Part shown: piece by piece, positions 41,324 to 49,780 of the stretch
Layout: the number at the start of each line of letters is the position of its first letter
How positions within the stretch are numbered: the stretch's first letter is position 1
Source of the DNA: Isoptericola jiangsuensis
Lineage (GTDB): Bacteria > Actinomycetota > Actinomycetes > Actinomycetales > Cellulomonadaceae
Assembly: GCF_002563715.1 (NCBI RefSeq)
Contig: NZ_PDJJ01000001.1
Location: 3,472,001-3,536,000, forward strand
Reading direction: 5' to 3'
DNA: 64,000 bases
Notes under the pieces: generated by a model
Seen by the model: only the letters and a program-made list of their open reading frames with translations
Databases searched by the model: none
Told to the model about the DNA's origin: nothing
Translations under genes and position numbers: made by a program

Positions 41324-42457
41324 TCAGAGCTCGGGGAGGAGCGCCCGCGCGTCCCGCGGGTCCGCGCCGGACGCCTCCAGGAGGTCGACCAGCGGCGAGC
41401 GCAGCAGCAGCGCCAGGGACGCCACGCGCAGGTCGCCGCCGCCGAGGGAGTGCGGGTCCGCCTGCCGCGCCGTGGCGGTGAGGACGTCCAGCGCCCGCTC
41501 GGTCGACGTGCCCGCGGCGAGCGCACCCGCGAGGAGCCGCACGCCCGCGGCCGCCCGCTCCAGGACCTCGGCGGTCTGGCCGACGGCGGGCCAGGAGCCG
41601 TCGGGGCCGACGACGGTCGGGGCGCGGCGGGCCAGGAGCCGCACGCTGCGCATGGCCCGGTCCACCAGGACGGCCTGCGCGGCCAGCCGGACGATGTCGT
41701 CGCGTCGGGCCCGGTTGACGCTCACCCGCGCCATCTCCGCCGACCGGTGGGCGGTCTGGATCCAGTCCGCCAGCACCGGCTCCGACGCCCGGCCCCGCAC
41801 CAGCGCGGACGCCAGCTCGTCGACGTCCGTGCCGTGCAGGCCGCGTGCCACCGACTCCAGGGTCTCCGCGAGCTCGGTCGTGGCCTCGCCCGCGACGACG
41901 CGCAACCGGCGGCGCGGGTCGTCGGGGGTCAGCAGCGTCACGGCGAGCGCGACGGCGCCGCCCACCAGCGCGTCGGTCCAGCGGCCCACCGGGCCGTCCG
42001 CCGCGATGGCAGCGGGCAGCCCGACCACGACGATCGCCTGGACGCCCGCCTGCGTGACGAGCAGGGGGCCGCGGTCGACGAACCGCGCGAGCATCGCGGA
42101 GACCGCGAGCACCACGGTGAGCTGCCACCAGCCGGACCCGATGAGGTGGACGACGAGGTCGCCCATGCCGATGCCGAGCGCGACGCCGACGGCGACCTCC
42201 GCCACGCGGCGCAGCTCGCGGTCGAACGAGAAGCCGAGGCACACCCAGGCCGCGACGGCCGCGAAGAACGGCTGCGCGTGCCCGAGCGCGTAGTGGGCGA
42301 TCGCGTACGCGATCCCCGCGGCGAGCGACGCCTGCACGATCGGCCAGAAGCCGGTCCGCACCCGTCCGACGCCCTGCCGCAGGCGGACGCGCCGCACCAG
42401 CGACCGGAGCGCGGCCCCCGCGGCGTCGCCCGCCGTCGGCTCGGGTGCGTCGCTCAC
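41324..42457 (-). CDS. FUSC/aromatic acid exporter family membrane protein
   Basis: The 377-residue protein has six N-terminal hydrophobic segments (~35-165: 'GFWPIVQASLAAGIAYAIAHYAL...FFAAVAAWVCLGFS') and a ~190-residue soluble helical C-terminal half, the FUSC-like layout. Possible role: export of aromatic acids or amphiphiles. It starts 7 bp after the YgfZ gene stop, so it is the last gene of a four-gene operon. Confidence 0.78.
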   Translation of the reverse strand: MSDAPEPTAGDAAGAALRSLVRRVRLRQGVGRVRTGFWPIVQASLAAGIAYAIAHYALGHAQPFFAAVAAWVCLGFSFDRELRRVAEVAVGVALGIGMGDLVVHLIGSGWWQLTVVLAVSAMLARFVDRGPLLVTQAGVQAIVVVGLPAAIAADGPVGRWTDALVGGAVALAVTLLTPDDPRRRLRVVAGEATTELAETLESVARGLHGTDVDELASALVRGRASEPVLADWIQTAHRSAEMARVSVNRARRDDIVRLAAQAVLVDRAMRSVRLLARRAPTVVGPDGSWPAVGQTAEVLERAAAGVRLLAGALAAGTSTERALDVLTATARQADPHSLGGGDLRVASLALLLRSPLVDLLEASGADPRDARALLPEL

Positions 42458-42464
42458 GGGCGGG

Positions 42465-43634
42465 TCACAGGAGGCTCTGCGTGCCGCCGCTGCCGCGCGG
42501 GGTCAGGCCCCGCATCGTGTCGCCCCGCGCCTCGGGCCGGTCCGCGGACACGCCCTCGCCGGGCACGACGACCTCCTGCGTGGCCGCGACCGCGACCTGC
42601 TCGGCGTCGGGGCCGGGTCCCACAGGGCCCACGACGGCCAGCACGGCGTCCTCGGGCACGTTCCGCTTGACCACGGCGAGCGCGACGGGGCCGAGCTCGT
42701 GGTGCCGGGCCACGGTGGTGACGACACCGACGACCTTGCCGTCCGGACCGTCGAGGCGGACCTCCGCCCCGGCCTCGGGCACGACGTGCAGCGAGCCGTC
42801 GAGATGGAGCTGCACGAGCCGGCGCGGCGGGCGGCCGAGGTTGTGGACGCGCGCGATCGTCTCCTGGCCGCGGTAGCAGCCCTTGTGCAGGTGCACGGCG
42901 GTGCGCAGCCAGTCGAGCTCGTGCGGGACGGTGCGGTCGTCGACCTCGCGCGCGAGCCGGGGCCGCCACGCCTCGACGCGCAGCGCCTCGGTCGCCCAGG
43001 TGCCGGCGAGGCGTCGGCCCGCGGCCTCACGCTCCGCGACGGCGGCGGCGAGGTCGTCGCGCGGCACGAGCACGAGCCGCCACGGACGGTCCGCACCGGG
43101 GTGCTCCTCGGCCGGGACGCCGTAGCGGGTGCCGCCGGGCGCGACGCGCGGCCAGGCGTCCCGCCAGGTCACGGGCTCGTCGGGGCCGCCCTCGGCGTCC
43201 ACGGGCTCGCCCAGGGCCGCGTACGCGCCCGTGACGTCGTCGATGTCGACGCGCATCATGAACCGCATGCGGGTGAGCCACGCGACGAGCGGGTCGACGT
43301 GGTCGCGCTCGGTCACGAGCCAGGTGGACGTGCCGTCGTCGACGACGGCCAGGGCGTGCTCGACCCGCCCCTGCGGGGAGAGCACGAACAGCTCGGTGGA
43401 GGTGCGCGGCGGCAGCGCCTGCACGTCCTGCGAGGTGATGGAGTGCAACCAGGTGAGGCGGTCCGGGCCCGTGAGCCGCACGACCCCGAGGTGGGACTGG
43501 TCGACGACCGCCGCACCGCGGACGAGCGCGCGCTGCTCCGCGACCGGGTCGCCGTAGTGCCAGGCGACGCCGGCGTCGGGTCCGGCGGCGGCGACCGCAC
43601 CGGTCCGGTCGAGCAGCGGGCTGCGGTACGTCAC
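42465..43634 (-). CDS. ygfZ: YgfZ/GcvT-domain folate-binding protein
   Basis: YgfZ-type proteins bind tetrahydrofolate and help build or repair certain iron-sulfur enzymes. The 389-residue protein has the aminomethyltransferase-like fold and the diagnostic motif KGCYRGQE at 251-258 (Cys253), plus 'SHLGVVRLTGPDRLTWLHSITSQDV' near the start. The GTG at 43634 overlaps the stop of the preceding gene (GTGA). It sits between a heme/lipid-binding nitrobindin-like gene and a FUSC gene. Confidence 0.9.
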   Translation of the reverse strand: MTYRSPLLDRTGAVAAAGPDAGVAWHYGDPVAEQRALVRGAAVVDQSHLGVVRLTGPDRLTWLHSITSQDVQALPPRTSTELFVLSPQGRVEHALAVVDDGTSTWLVTERDHVDPLVAWLTRMRFMMRVDIDDVTGAYAALGEPVDAEGGPDEPVTWRDAWPRVAPGGTRYGVPAEEHPGADRPWRLVLVPRDDLAAAVAEREAAGRRLAGTWATEALRVEAWRPRLAREVDDRTVPHELDWLRTAVHLHKGCYRGQETIARVHNLGRPPRRLVQLHLDGSLHVVPEAGAEVRLDGPDGKVVGVVTTVARHHELGPVALAVVKRNVPEDAVLAVVGPVGPGPDAEQVAVAATQEVVVPGEGVSADRPEARGDTMRGLTPRGSGGTQSLL

Positions 43635-44194
43635 AGCCGGTCGAGCTCCCCGGACGCGTACGAGCCCATCGGGTGCCCGAAAGCGGCGAGCTCCTCGACC
43701 CACAGCAGCCTGCCCTCGACGTTGCCGTAGAGCCGCTTGGCGGCGGTCACCTCGGCAGCCGTGGAGGTGCGGGCCACGAAGTCCGTGGCGAGGTCGACGC
43801 GGCCGTCGCCGACGGCACCGAGGAACAGCGACAGGCGGCCGGAGGCGTCGGTGACGAGGACCTCGACGACGTGCTTGTCGTCGGGCAGACCCTCGGGACG
43901 CTCCGACGAGATGCGCCAGTAGCCGGTCTCGGTGGACCAGACGGTGTCGAAGCCGGCGTCGTCGCCCGCCTCGCCGTCCGGGACCTCGCCGTCCGCCGCG
44001 GCGCCGGAACGGACGCGCAGCGTCGACTCGAACCGCAGGTACGGGCCGCCGTCGTGGTCGAAGACGAGCTCCTGCACGAAGGGCGTCTCGTCGATGCCCT
44101 CGTACTTGACCACGCCCGTCCCCGCCCACCGGCCGACCAGCCAGGCGAGCGGGTACACCTCGGGCGCGAGGCCGTCGGGGAAGGCGAAGGGCAT
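43631..44194 (-). CDS. Nitrobindin-like (FABP-fold, DUF1794) protein
   Basis: The 187-residue protein is a ten-stranded beta-barrel of the nitrobindin family: 'LAWLVGRWAGTGVVKYEG' (the G-x-W-x-G-x-G motif), 'PYLRFESTLRV', 'GYWRI' and a C-terminal 'ELAAFGHPMGSYASGEL'. Bacterial members bind heme and may handle peroxynitrite or nitric oxide; heme binding here is inferred. Its ATG overlaps the stop of the small membrane protein gene (TGATG), and its stop overlaps ygfZ (GTGA). Confidence 0.82.
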   Translation of the reverse strand: MPFAFPDGLAPEVYPLAWLVGRWAGTGVVKYEGIDETPFVQELVFDHDGGPYLRFESTLRVRSGAAADGEVPDGEAGDDAGFDTVWSTETGYWRISSERPEGLPDDKHVVEVLVTDASGRLSLFLGAVGDGRVDLATDFVARTSTAAEVTAAKRLYGNVEGRLLWVEELAAFGHPMGSYASGELDRL

Positions 44195-44307
44195 CAGCGC
44201 TGGCCCTGGAACAGCTTGTAGACGACGTACCCGGCGAACCAGGTGATCACGCCGACGGTGACCACCAGGAGGCTGGTGAAGAAGATCTCGAGCGCGTGGA
44301 TCGACAT
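44194..44307 (-). CDS. 37-residue single-pass membrane protein
   Basis: This short gene is easily missed. It begins MSIHALEIFFTSLLVV, has one hydrophobic helix (~7-28), and ends in YVVYKLFQGQR. Support: the stop and the next start share bases (TGATG at 44192-44196), a TACCAT -10 hexamer lies 6 nt before its ATG on the minus strand, and codon use matches the region. It is the first gene of the nitrobindin-like/ygfZ/FUSC operon. It may be a small regulator or assembly factor; function unknown. Confidence 0.8.
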   Translation of the reverse strand: MSIHALEIFFTSLLVVTVGVITWFAGYVVYKLFQGQR

Positions 44308-44313
44308 GGTCGA

Positions 44314-44319
44314 ATGGTA
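44314..44319 (-). promoter_or_regulatory. -10 hexamer TACCAT of the four-gene operon
   Basis: Minus-strand TACCAT ends 6 nt before the ATG at 44307, giving a leaderless mRNA starting at the 37-residue gene. The divergent -10 for the dsrE-type gene is only 17 bp away. Confidence 0.5.
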
Positions 44320-44335
44320 CCCACGGCCGTGCCGC

Positions 44336-44341
44336 TAGGGT
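44336..44341 (+). promoter_or_regulatory. -10 hexamer TAGGGT
   Basis: TAGGGT ends 6 nt before the ATG at 44348. Confidence 0.5.
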
Positions 44342-44347
44342 CGCGCT

Positions 44348-44725
44348 ATGACCGACACCACACCGCCGCGCACGCTCGTGATCAAGTCGACCTCGGGCAC
44401 CGACCGCCCCGAGGCCGCCAACCAGGCGCTGACGGTGGCGGCGGCCGCGGTGGCCGCGGGCGTCGAGGTGTCCCTGTGGCTCACGGGCGAGGCGGCGTGG
44501 TTCGGCGTCCCGGGGCGGGCCGCCGACCTGGAGCTCGACCACGCGGCGCCCGCCGCCGACCTCCTGGAGGCCGTGCTGACCGCCGGGACGGTCACGGTGT
44601 GCACGCAGTGCGCGGCCCGGCGCGGCATCACCGAGGACGGCGTGCTGCCGGGGGTGCGGGTCGCGGGCGCCGCGGTGTTCGTCGAGGAGTCGCTGCGCCC
44701 GGGCGCCCAGGCGCTCGTCTACTGA
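44348..44725 (+). CDS. DsrE-family protein
   Basis: The 125-residue protein has the DsrE/F-like Rossmann-type fold: 'TLVIKSTSGTDRPEAANQALTVAAAAVAAGVEVSLWLTGEAAWF' and a late 'VCTQCAARRG' carrying two cysteines, plus 'FVEESLRPGAQALVY'. DsrE-like proteins relay sulfur or bind membrane partners. The Cys-x-x-Cys-like pair (CTQC) might be active. It lies opposite a DUF4395 and thioredoxin-like pair and a YceI gene, suggesting a redox/sulfur theme. Confidence 0.8.
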   Translation: MTDTTPPRTLVIKSTSGTDRPEAANQALTVAAAAVAAGVEVSLWLTGEAAWFGVPGRAADLELDHAAPAADLLEAVLTAGTVTVCTQCAARRGITEDGVLPGVRVAGAAVFVEESLRPGAQALVY

Positions 44726-44743
44726 GCGGCCGGCAGGGACCGG

Positions 44744-45193
44744 TCAGGCGGCGCGGCGCCGCAGCCGGCCCAGCAGCAGGTAGGCCTCGCACCCGAGGCA
44801 CAGGCCGAGGGTCGCGTTGAGGGCGGCCGCGAGGAAGGCGACGCCCGCGGCCCACGGCACGACCGCCGTCGCACCGGCGAGACCCGCCACGACGCCGACG
44901 CCCGTCACGACCAGACCCACGAGCTGCGCGAAGCGCGGCGGGGCGACGTCCTCCAGCTCCGTGGGCGGCGCCAGGCGCGGGCGCACGAGCACGCGGAACA
45001 GCCAGCCCTGCCACGTCGCCTGCGGCCCCTTGACGGCGCCCGGCACGAACGAGAGCGCCACGAACGCGAGCAGCACGAGCGCGGGGGCGGTCCCGCCCAT
45101 CAGGACGACGACGGCGAGCAGCGCCGCGGTGATCCCGGCGCCCACGCGGGGGCCGCGGGGGTCGATGCCGGTACGGGTGGTCGCGGTCGTCAC
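44744..45193 (-). CDS. DUF4395 family membrane protein
   Basis: The 149-residue protein has four hydrophobic segments and the DUF4395 marks 'GIDPRGPRVGAGITAALLA' and 'ALNATLGLCLGCEAYLLLG' with the CLGC cysteine pair in the last helix. It is known to accompany thioredoxin-like and sulfur-transfer genes. The GTG at 45193 overlaps the stop of the thioredoxin-like gene (GTGA), so the two are one operon. Its Cys pair could receive electrons from that partner. Confidence 0.85.
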   Translation of the reverse strand: MTTATTRTGIDPRGPRVGAGITAALLAVVVLMGGTAPALVLLAFVALSFVPGAVKGPQATWQGWLFRVLVRPRLAPPTELEDVAPPRFAQLVGLVVTGVGVVAGLAGATAVVPWAAGVAFLAAALNATLGLCLGCEAYLLLGRLRRRAA

Positions 45194-45654
45194 GGGATCC
45201 TCCTCGGGGAACGGGCGGTGGCGTCCACGGCCGCGAGCGCCTCGCGTGCCTGGACGGGGGACATCGTGCCCGACGCGCGGGCCACCTCGGTACCCGTCGC
45301 GTCCAGGACGAGCACGGTGGGGGTGCGCAGCATGCGGGCCCGGCGCACCAGGTCGGGGCGCTCGTCGACGTCGACCTCGACGTGCACGACGCCGGGCTCG
45401 GCGTCCCGCACGGCGGTGAGGGTGCGCGCGGTGGCGCGGCAGGAGGAGCACACCTGGGCGGACAGCTGGAGGAACGTCGCGCGTTCCCCGAGGGTCGCGC
45501 CGGCCGTCGCGACCTCGTCGCGCCACGTCCCGGCGGCCTCGTCCCCGGCGGGCGCGGCGGTCGTCCGCACCCGTCCCTGCGCGCGGCGCCACACCAGGCC
45601 CACGAGCACCGTCACCACCACGACGACCGCCAGGGTCGTCCACTGTGCGGGCAT
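45190..45654 (-). CDS. Membrane-anchored thioredoxin-like protein
   Basis: The 154-residue protein has an N-terminal transmembrane helix (~5-22) and a thioredoxin fold. The active-site pair is CSSC ('LQLSAQVCSSCRATARTL') instead of CGPC, and 'MLRTPTVLVLDATG' holds the cis-Pro loop. It probably works on the outer face of the membrane. It is coupled to the DUF4395 gene downstream. Confidence 0.82.
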   Translation of the reverse strand: MPAQWTTLAVVVVVTVLVGLVWRRAQGRVRTTAAPAGDEAAGTWRDEVATAGATLGERATFLQLSAQVCSSCRATARTLTAVRDAEPGVVHVEVDVDERPDLVRRARMLRTPTVLVLDATGTEVARASGTMSPVQAREALAAVDATARSPRRIP

Positions 45655-45790
45655 GTCCGCACCTCCTTCGTCCCGGGCGGGAACATATCGGTTTGCATGA
45701 ATGTTCCCCGGGTCGTCGCCCGGGGCTCCGTCCTCGGCGCGTCACGCGCCAGACCCGTGCCCCCTCACGCCGCCCCTCAGGAGGCCCACG

Positions 45791-46444
45791 ATGCCCGATG
45801 CGCCCACCAGGACCTGGAACGACCTCGTCATCCCCGCCCCGGGGAGGTACGACCTCGACGAAGCGCACAAGCGCATCGGCTTCCTCGCCATGCACATGAT
45901 GGTCAGCCCCGTGCGCGGCGAGTTCGGCTCCGGGTCCGCGACCATCCACGTCGCCGAGGACCCCCTCGACTCCTGGGTGACCGCCACCATCGACGCCGCG
46001 TCGATCTCGACGCACCTCGACGACCGCGACACCCACCTGCGCAGCCCGGACTTCCTGGACGTGGAGAACTTCCCCACGATCGAGTTCCGCTCCCGCGGCA
46101 TCGAGTGGCAGCCCGCCCCCGACCCGATCTTCTCCTGGGCGATGCTCAAGCGCAGCAGCCCCGGCCGCCTCGGCCTCCAGCGCGAGCCCGGGAGCAGCGC
46201 CAAGTTCGTCCTGCACGGCGACCTGACGATCCGCGGCGTCACGCGGCCCGTCGCGCTCGACGCCGAGTTCGGCGGCGCCGGGACCGACCCGTACGGCCGC
46301 AACATCTTCGGGTTCAGCGCCACCGCCGAGTTCGAGCGGGAGCAGTTCGGCCTGCTGTGGAACGTCGCGCTCGAGACCGGCGGCGTGCTCGTCGCCAAGA
46401 AGGTCCGCATCGAGCTCGCCGGCGAGGCGATCCGCGCCGCATGA
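45791..46444 (+). CDS. YceI family protein
   Basis: The 217-residue protein has the YceI lipocalin-like fold: 'PGRYDLDEAHKRIGFLAMHMMVSPVRGEFG', 'DTHLRSPDFLDVENFPTIEFRSRGI' and 'KFVLHGDLTIRGVTRPVALDAEF'. Members bind isoprenoid chains such as polyprenols or quinones. There is no signal peptide, so it is cytoplasmic here. The start follows CAGGAGGCCCACG. The frame is open upstream to 45701 without support. Confidence 0.88.
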   Translation: MPDAPTRTWNDLVIPAPGRYDLDEAHKRIGFLAMHMMVSPVRGEFGSGSATIHVAEDPLDSWVTATIDAASISTHLDDRDTHLRSPDFLDVENFPTIEFRSRGIEWQPAPDPIFSWAMLKRSSPGRLGLQREPGSSAKFVLHGDLTIRGVTRPVALDAEFGGAGTDPYGRNIFGFSATAEFEREQFGLLWNVALETGGVLVAKKVRIELAGEAIRAA

Positions 46445-46472
46445 CCCCTGGCAGGCCCGGCGGGCCCGACCC

Positions 46473-47207
46473 TCAGGCGACGAGACGCCCCACGACGAGC
46501 ACCAGCATGCCCGTGACCGTCACCGGCACCGCGACCGCGGCCGTCGCCGCGCGGCGGCGCGCCAGCGTGGGCTGGCGGTCGAACAGGAACCTCAGCGCGG
46601 CCGCCACCAGGCCGGCCACCAGGCCGACGACGAGCCCCAGGACGGGCTCCACCTCCGGCAGCGCCGACGCCGCACCGACGCCCGCCCCGGCGCCGAGGGC
46701 CGCCGCGAGCAGCGAGCCCGTCCAGCCCGCCGCCACCGGCAGGGCCGAGACCGCGGAGGCCACCGCCAGGGCGACGGCGCTCGTCGTCACCAGGTCCTCG
46801 CCCGCGTCCGTGCGGGCCGCGGCGACCCAGCCCGCCGCGCACACCGCCACCACGATCCCCGCCGTGGTGCCGCTCACCGACTCCACCAGACGAGGTCGGC
46901 CGCCGCGCCGCAGCATCTGCGCGACGAACGCCAGCACCAGGGACAGGGCGATCACGGCCGGCAGGTTGCGCAGCACCGGCTCCCCCTCGGTGAACCACGT
47001 GACCGCCAGACCGCCCAGGCCCGCGACCAGCACCACGAGCGTCGTCGCACCCTCGGCCGGGAGCCGCAGCAGCGACGCCCAGCCCCACGCGAGCAGCAGC
47101 ACCAGCAGCGCGGCGGCGCCCGTCGTCCACAGCGGTCCGACGAACGACGCGACCGCCAGGAGGGTGGCGAGCACGGCGGTCGTCACGGCACGGGAGGTCA
47201 CGGTCAC
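46473..47207 (-). CDS. Hypothetical polytopic membrane protein
   Basis: The 244-residue protein has about seven hydrophobic segments and little else ('ALLVLLLAWGWASLLRLP', 'VIALSLVLAFVAQMLRRGGRPRLVESVSGTTAGIVVAVCAAGWVA', 'EPVLGLVVGLVAGLVAAALRFLF'). I do not recognise a family. The start is uncertain: GTG codons at 47207 and 47201 are both in frame; GGGAGA lies 9 nt before the first. It is divergent from glnR, but nothing shows functional linkage. Confidence 0.6.
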   Translation of the reverse strand: MTVTSRAVTTAVLATLLAVASFVGPLWTTGAAALLVLLLAWGWASLLRLPAEGATTLVVLVAGLGGLAVTWFTEGEPVLRNLPAVIALSLVLAFVAQMLRRGGRPRLVESVSGTTAGIVVAVCAAGWVAAARTDAGEDLVTTSAVALAVASAVSALPVAAGWTGSLLAAALGAGAGVGAASALPEVEPVLGLVVGLVAGLVAAALRFLFDRQPTLARRRAATAAVAVPVTVTGMLVLVVGRLVA

Positions 47208-47293
47208 GAGGTCGAGTCTCCCATGATGGGCCGTTGTGACCTGTCGCTCACGGCACGGTACCTTTGCCACCAGCAGCAACGGGAGGAGCACGC

Positions 47294-48037
47294 GTGGCCG
47301 AGCTGTTGATCCTGACTCCGGCGACCGGCGGATCGGTCGAGGTGCTGCCCGCACTCGGCCTTCTCACGCACAAGGTGCGCGTGCTGCCGATGGAGCCGTC
47401 CGCCCTGGTGGACGCACCGGACGCCGACGTCGTCCTGCTCGACGCACGGCGTGACCTGGTGGCCGCCCGGACCACCTGCCGGCTCCTGCACGCCACCGGA
47501 CTGACGGTGCCGCTCGTGCTGATCCTCACCGAGGGCGGCCTCACCGTCGTCAACCACGAGTGGGGTGCCGACGACCTCCTGCTGGAGACCGCCTCCCCCG
47601 CCGAGGTCGAGGCCCGCCTGCGGCTCGTCGTCGAGCGGTCCGCCCGCGGTCCGGCCGAGGACTCCCCGCAGGAGATCTCCGCCGGTGAGCTCGCCATCGA
47701 CGCCGGCGGGTACACCGCCCGGCTGCGCGGCCGCCCCCTCGACCTCACCTACAAGGAGTTCGAGCTCCTCAAGTACCTCGTGCAGCACCCCGGCCGCGTC
47801 TTCACCCGCGCCCAGCTGCTCCAGGAGGTCTGGGGATACGACTACTACGGCGGCACCCGCACCGTCGACGTCCACGTGCGGCGCCTGCGCGCCAAGCTCG
47901 GGCCCGAGCACGAGCAGCTCATCGGCACCGTCCGCAACGTCGGCTACCGGTTCGACCCGCCCAAGGAGCGCGCCGCCGACGGCGGCAGCGACCCCGGCAC
48001 GCACGGGTCCGCCGCGCCGGTCACGTCCGGCGGCTGA
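47294..48037 (+). CDS. glnR: Global nitrogen regulator GlnR
   Basis: GlnR is an OmpR-type response regulator without a partner kinase that activates nitrogen-assimilation genes such as glnA, amtB and nirB in actinobacteria. The 247-residue protein keeps the atypical receiver ('[52 protein letters not shown]') and the near-invariant winged-helix domain ('[51 protein letters not shown]'). A GTG start with GGGAGGA upstream is used; the in-frame upstream extension is unsupported. Confidence 0.95.
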   Translation: MAELLILTPATGGSVEVLPALGLLTHKVRVLPMEPSALVDAPDADVVLLDARRDLVAARTTCRLLHATGLTVPLVLILTEGGLTVVNHEWGADDLLLETASPAEVEARLRLVVERSARGPAEDSPQEISAGELAIDAGGYTARLRGRPLDLTYKEFELLKYLVQHPGRVFTRAQLLQEVWGYDYYGGTRTVDVHVRRLRAKLGPEHEQLIGTVRNVGYRFDPPKERAADGGSDPGTHGSAAPVTSGG

Positions 48038-48058
48038 GCCGACGAGGCCGTCAGCCGG

Positions 48059-48064
48059 TAGGTT
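48059..48064 (+). promoter_or_regulatory. -10 hexamer TAGGTT
   Basis: TAGGTT ends 6 nt before the GTG at 48071, so the hydrolase-like gene is probably leaderless and not dependent on glnR read-through. Confidence 0.45.
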
Positions 48065-48070
48065 GCGGAC

Positions 48071-49012
48071 GTGACCGCCATGTCCGACGCCTCCGACTAC
48101 ACCAGCGCCCTGGTCGACGGACCGTGGCGCCACGAGTTCGTGCCGGCCAACGGCTCACGTTTCCACGTGGCCACCGCCGGACCCGACCGGACCCACGGCG
48201 ACGACCGGCCGCTCGTCCTCCTCCTGCACGGCTACCCGCAGTTCTGGTGGACCTGGCGCCACCAGCTCGCCGGGCTCGCCGACTCCGGCGTCCGCGTCGC
48301 CGCCATGGACCTGCGCGGCACCGGCGCGTCCGACAAGCCGCCGACCGGCTACGACGTCCCCACCCGCACCCGCGACGTCGCCGGCGTCGTGCGGTCCCTC
48401 GGCCACGAGCACGCCGTCGTCGTCGGCTGCGGGACCGGCGGGATCCTCGCCTGGGCGACGGCCGCGCTGCAGCCCGGCATCACCGCCGGCGTCGCCGCGC
48501 TGTCCGCACCCCACCCGCTGCGCCTGCACGTCCCGCCGCGCCGCCTCCTCACCCCGGCCGCGCGCCGCCTCCTCGCCCTCACCCTGATCCCGTCGTGGCC
48601 CGAACGACGGCTCGTCGACGGACGCGGCGTCGACGCCGTGCTGGCCGCCGGCGGCGGCCCGGCCCTGCCGGAGGACGTGCTCGCCCGCTACCGCGACGTC
48701 CTGCGCATCCCGTTCGCCGCGCACAGCTCGACGGAGTCCGTGCGCTGGCTGACCCGCACGTCCGTCCGCCCCGACGGCCGCCGCTACCTCGCCGCGCTCC
48801 GCCGTCCCGTCGACGTCCCCGTCCTGCAGCTCCACGGCGCCGAGGACGCGTTCTGGCGCCCCGAGAGCGCCGACGTCGACGGCGCCGCCCTCGCCCGGCG
48901 GTTCCGGTTCGAGGTCGTGCCCGACGCCGGGCACCTCCTGCCCGAGCAGGCACCCCGCCAGGTCACCGAGCTCCTCACCGACTGGCTCAAGCCCGTCCTC
49001 GCCGGCGAGTGA
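48071..49012 (+). CDS. Alpha/beta-hydrolase-fold protein (epoxide hydrolase-like) lacking the usual nucleophile
   Basis: The 313-residue protein has the oxyanion motif 'LLHGYPQFWWTWRHQL', the strand 'AMDLRGTGASDKPPTGYD', a catalytic-acid region 'LHGAEDAFWRP' and the His in 'DAGHLLPEQAP'. The nucleophile elbow, normally GHDWGG in epoxide hydrolases, reads GCGTGG (119-124), so Gly121 replaces the Asp. Cys120 precedes it but is in the wrong position. The protein is probably a non-hydrolase or uses another mechanism. Its genomic place before nth and crp matches ephE (Rv3670) of mycobacteria. Confidence 0.8.
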   Translation: MTAMSDASDYTSALVDGPWRHEFVPANGSRFHVATAGPDRTHGDDRPLVLLLHGYPQFWWTWRHQLAGLADSGVRVAAMDLRGTGASDKPPTGYDVPTRTRDVAGVVRSLGHEHAVVVGCGTGGILAWATAALQPGITAGVAALSAPHPLRLHVPPRRLLTPAARRLLALTLIPSWPERRLVDGRGVDAVLAAGGGPALPEDVLARYRDVLRIPFAAHSSTESVRWLTRTSVRPDGRRYLAALRRPVDVPVLQLHGAEDAFWRPESADVDGAALARRFRFEVVPDAGHLLPEQAPRQVTELLTDWLKPVLAGE

Positions 49013-49035
49013 CGGCCGGCGGCACCCGCCGGCCG
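49013..49035. terminator. Hairpin terminator between convergent hydrolase-like and nth genes
   Basis: 10-bp stem CGGCCGGCGG / CCGCCGGCCG with a 3-nt loop starting right after the TGA. Confidence 0.55.
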
Positions 49036-49036
49036 G

Positions 49037-49768
49037 TCAGCCCCGCGGCCCCGGCCGCACGAGCTTCGCCGCCGCCACCGGGTCCACCTCCCCCACACCC
49101 GCCGACGGGCACCACCGCGCCACCGGGCACGCCCCGCACGCCGGCCGCCGCGCATGGCACACCCGGCGCCCGTGCCACACCAGGTGATGGCTCAGCATCG
49201 TCCAGTCCCGCTTCTCGAACAGCTCACCGACGGCGTGCTCCACCTTCACCGGGTCCTCCTCCGTGGTGAGGCCCAGCCGCCGCGACAACCGCCCGAAGTG
49301 CGTGTCCACCGTGATCCCCGGGATCCCGAACGCGTTGCCCAGCACCACGTTCGCCGTCTTGCGACCCACCCCCGGCAACGTCACCAGGTCCGCCAGCCGC
49401 GGCGGCACCTCACCGTCGAACCGCTCCACCAGCGCCTGCGCGAGACCGATCGTCGCCCGCGTCTTCGCCCGGAAGAACCCCAGCGGCCGCAGGACCTCCT
49501 CCATCTGGGCCGGGTCCGCCGCCGCCAGCGCCGCCGCGTCCGGCCAGCGCGCGAACAACGTCGGCGTCGTCGCGTTCACCCGCACGTCCGTCGTCTGCGC
49601 CGACAGCACCGTCGCCACCAGCAGCTCCAACGGCGTCGTGAAGTCCAGCTCCGCGCGCGCGTCCGGGTACGTCTCGGCCAGCACCCGGTCGATCTTCCGC
49701 GCACGGCGGACGAGGGACAGGTGGGACTCACCGGACGCGATAGGCTGCTGGCGCTTCACCGTGGGCAC
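49037..49768 (-). CDS. nth: Endonuclease III
   Basis: Nth removes oxidised pyrimidines and cuts AP sites in base-excision repair. The 243-residue protein has the helix-hairpin-helix '[14 protein letters not shown]' with the catalytic Lys, the catalytic Asp in '[10 protein letters not shown]', and the C-terminal 4Fe-4S ligands in C-x6-C-x2-C-x5-C spacing ([17 protein letters not shown]). TACGCT lies 6 nt before the GTG at 49768 on the minus strand, which favours this start over the adjacent GTG at 49771. Confidence 0.95.
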   Translation of the reverse strand: MPTVKRQQPIASGESHLSLVRRARKIDRVLAETYPDARAELDFTTPLELLVATVLSAQTTDVRVNATTPTLFARWPDAAALAAADPAQMEEVLRPLGFFRAKTRATIGLAQALVERFDGEVPPRLADLVTLPGVGRKTANVVLGNAFGIPGITVDTHFGRLSRRLGLTTEEDPVKVEHAVGELFEKRDWTMLSHHLVWHGRRVCHARRPACGACPVARWCPSAGVGEVDPVAAAKLVRPGPRG

Positions 49769-49774
49769 CACCGC

Positions 49775-49780
49775 AGCGTA
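49775..49780 (-). promoter_or_regulatory. -10 hexamer TACGCT of nth
   Basis: Minus-strand TACGCT ends 6 nt before the GTG at 49768. Confidence 0.45.
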
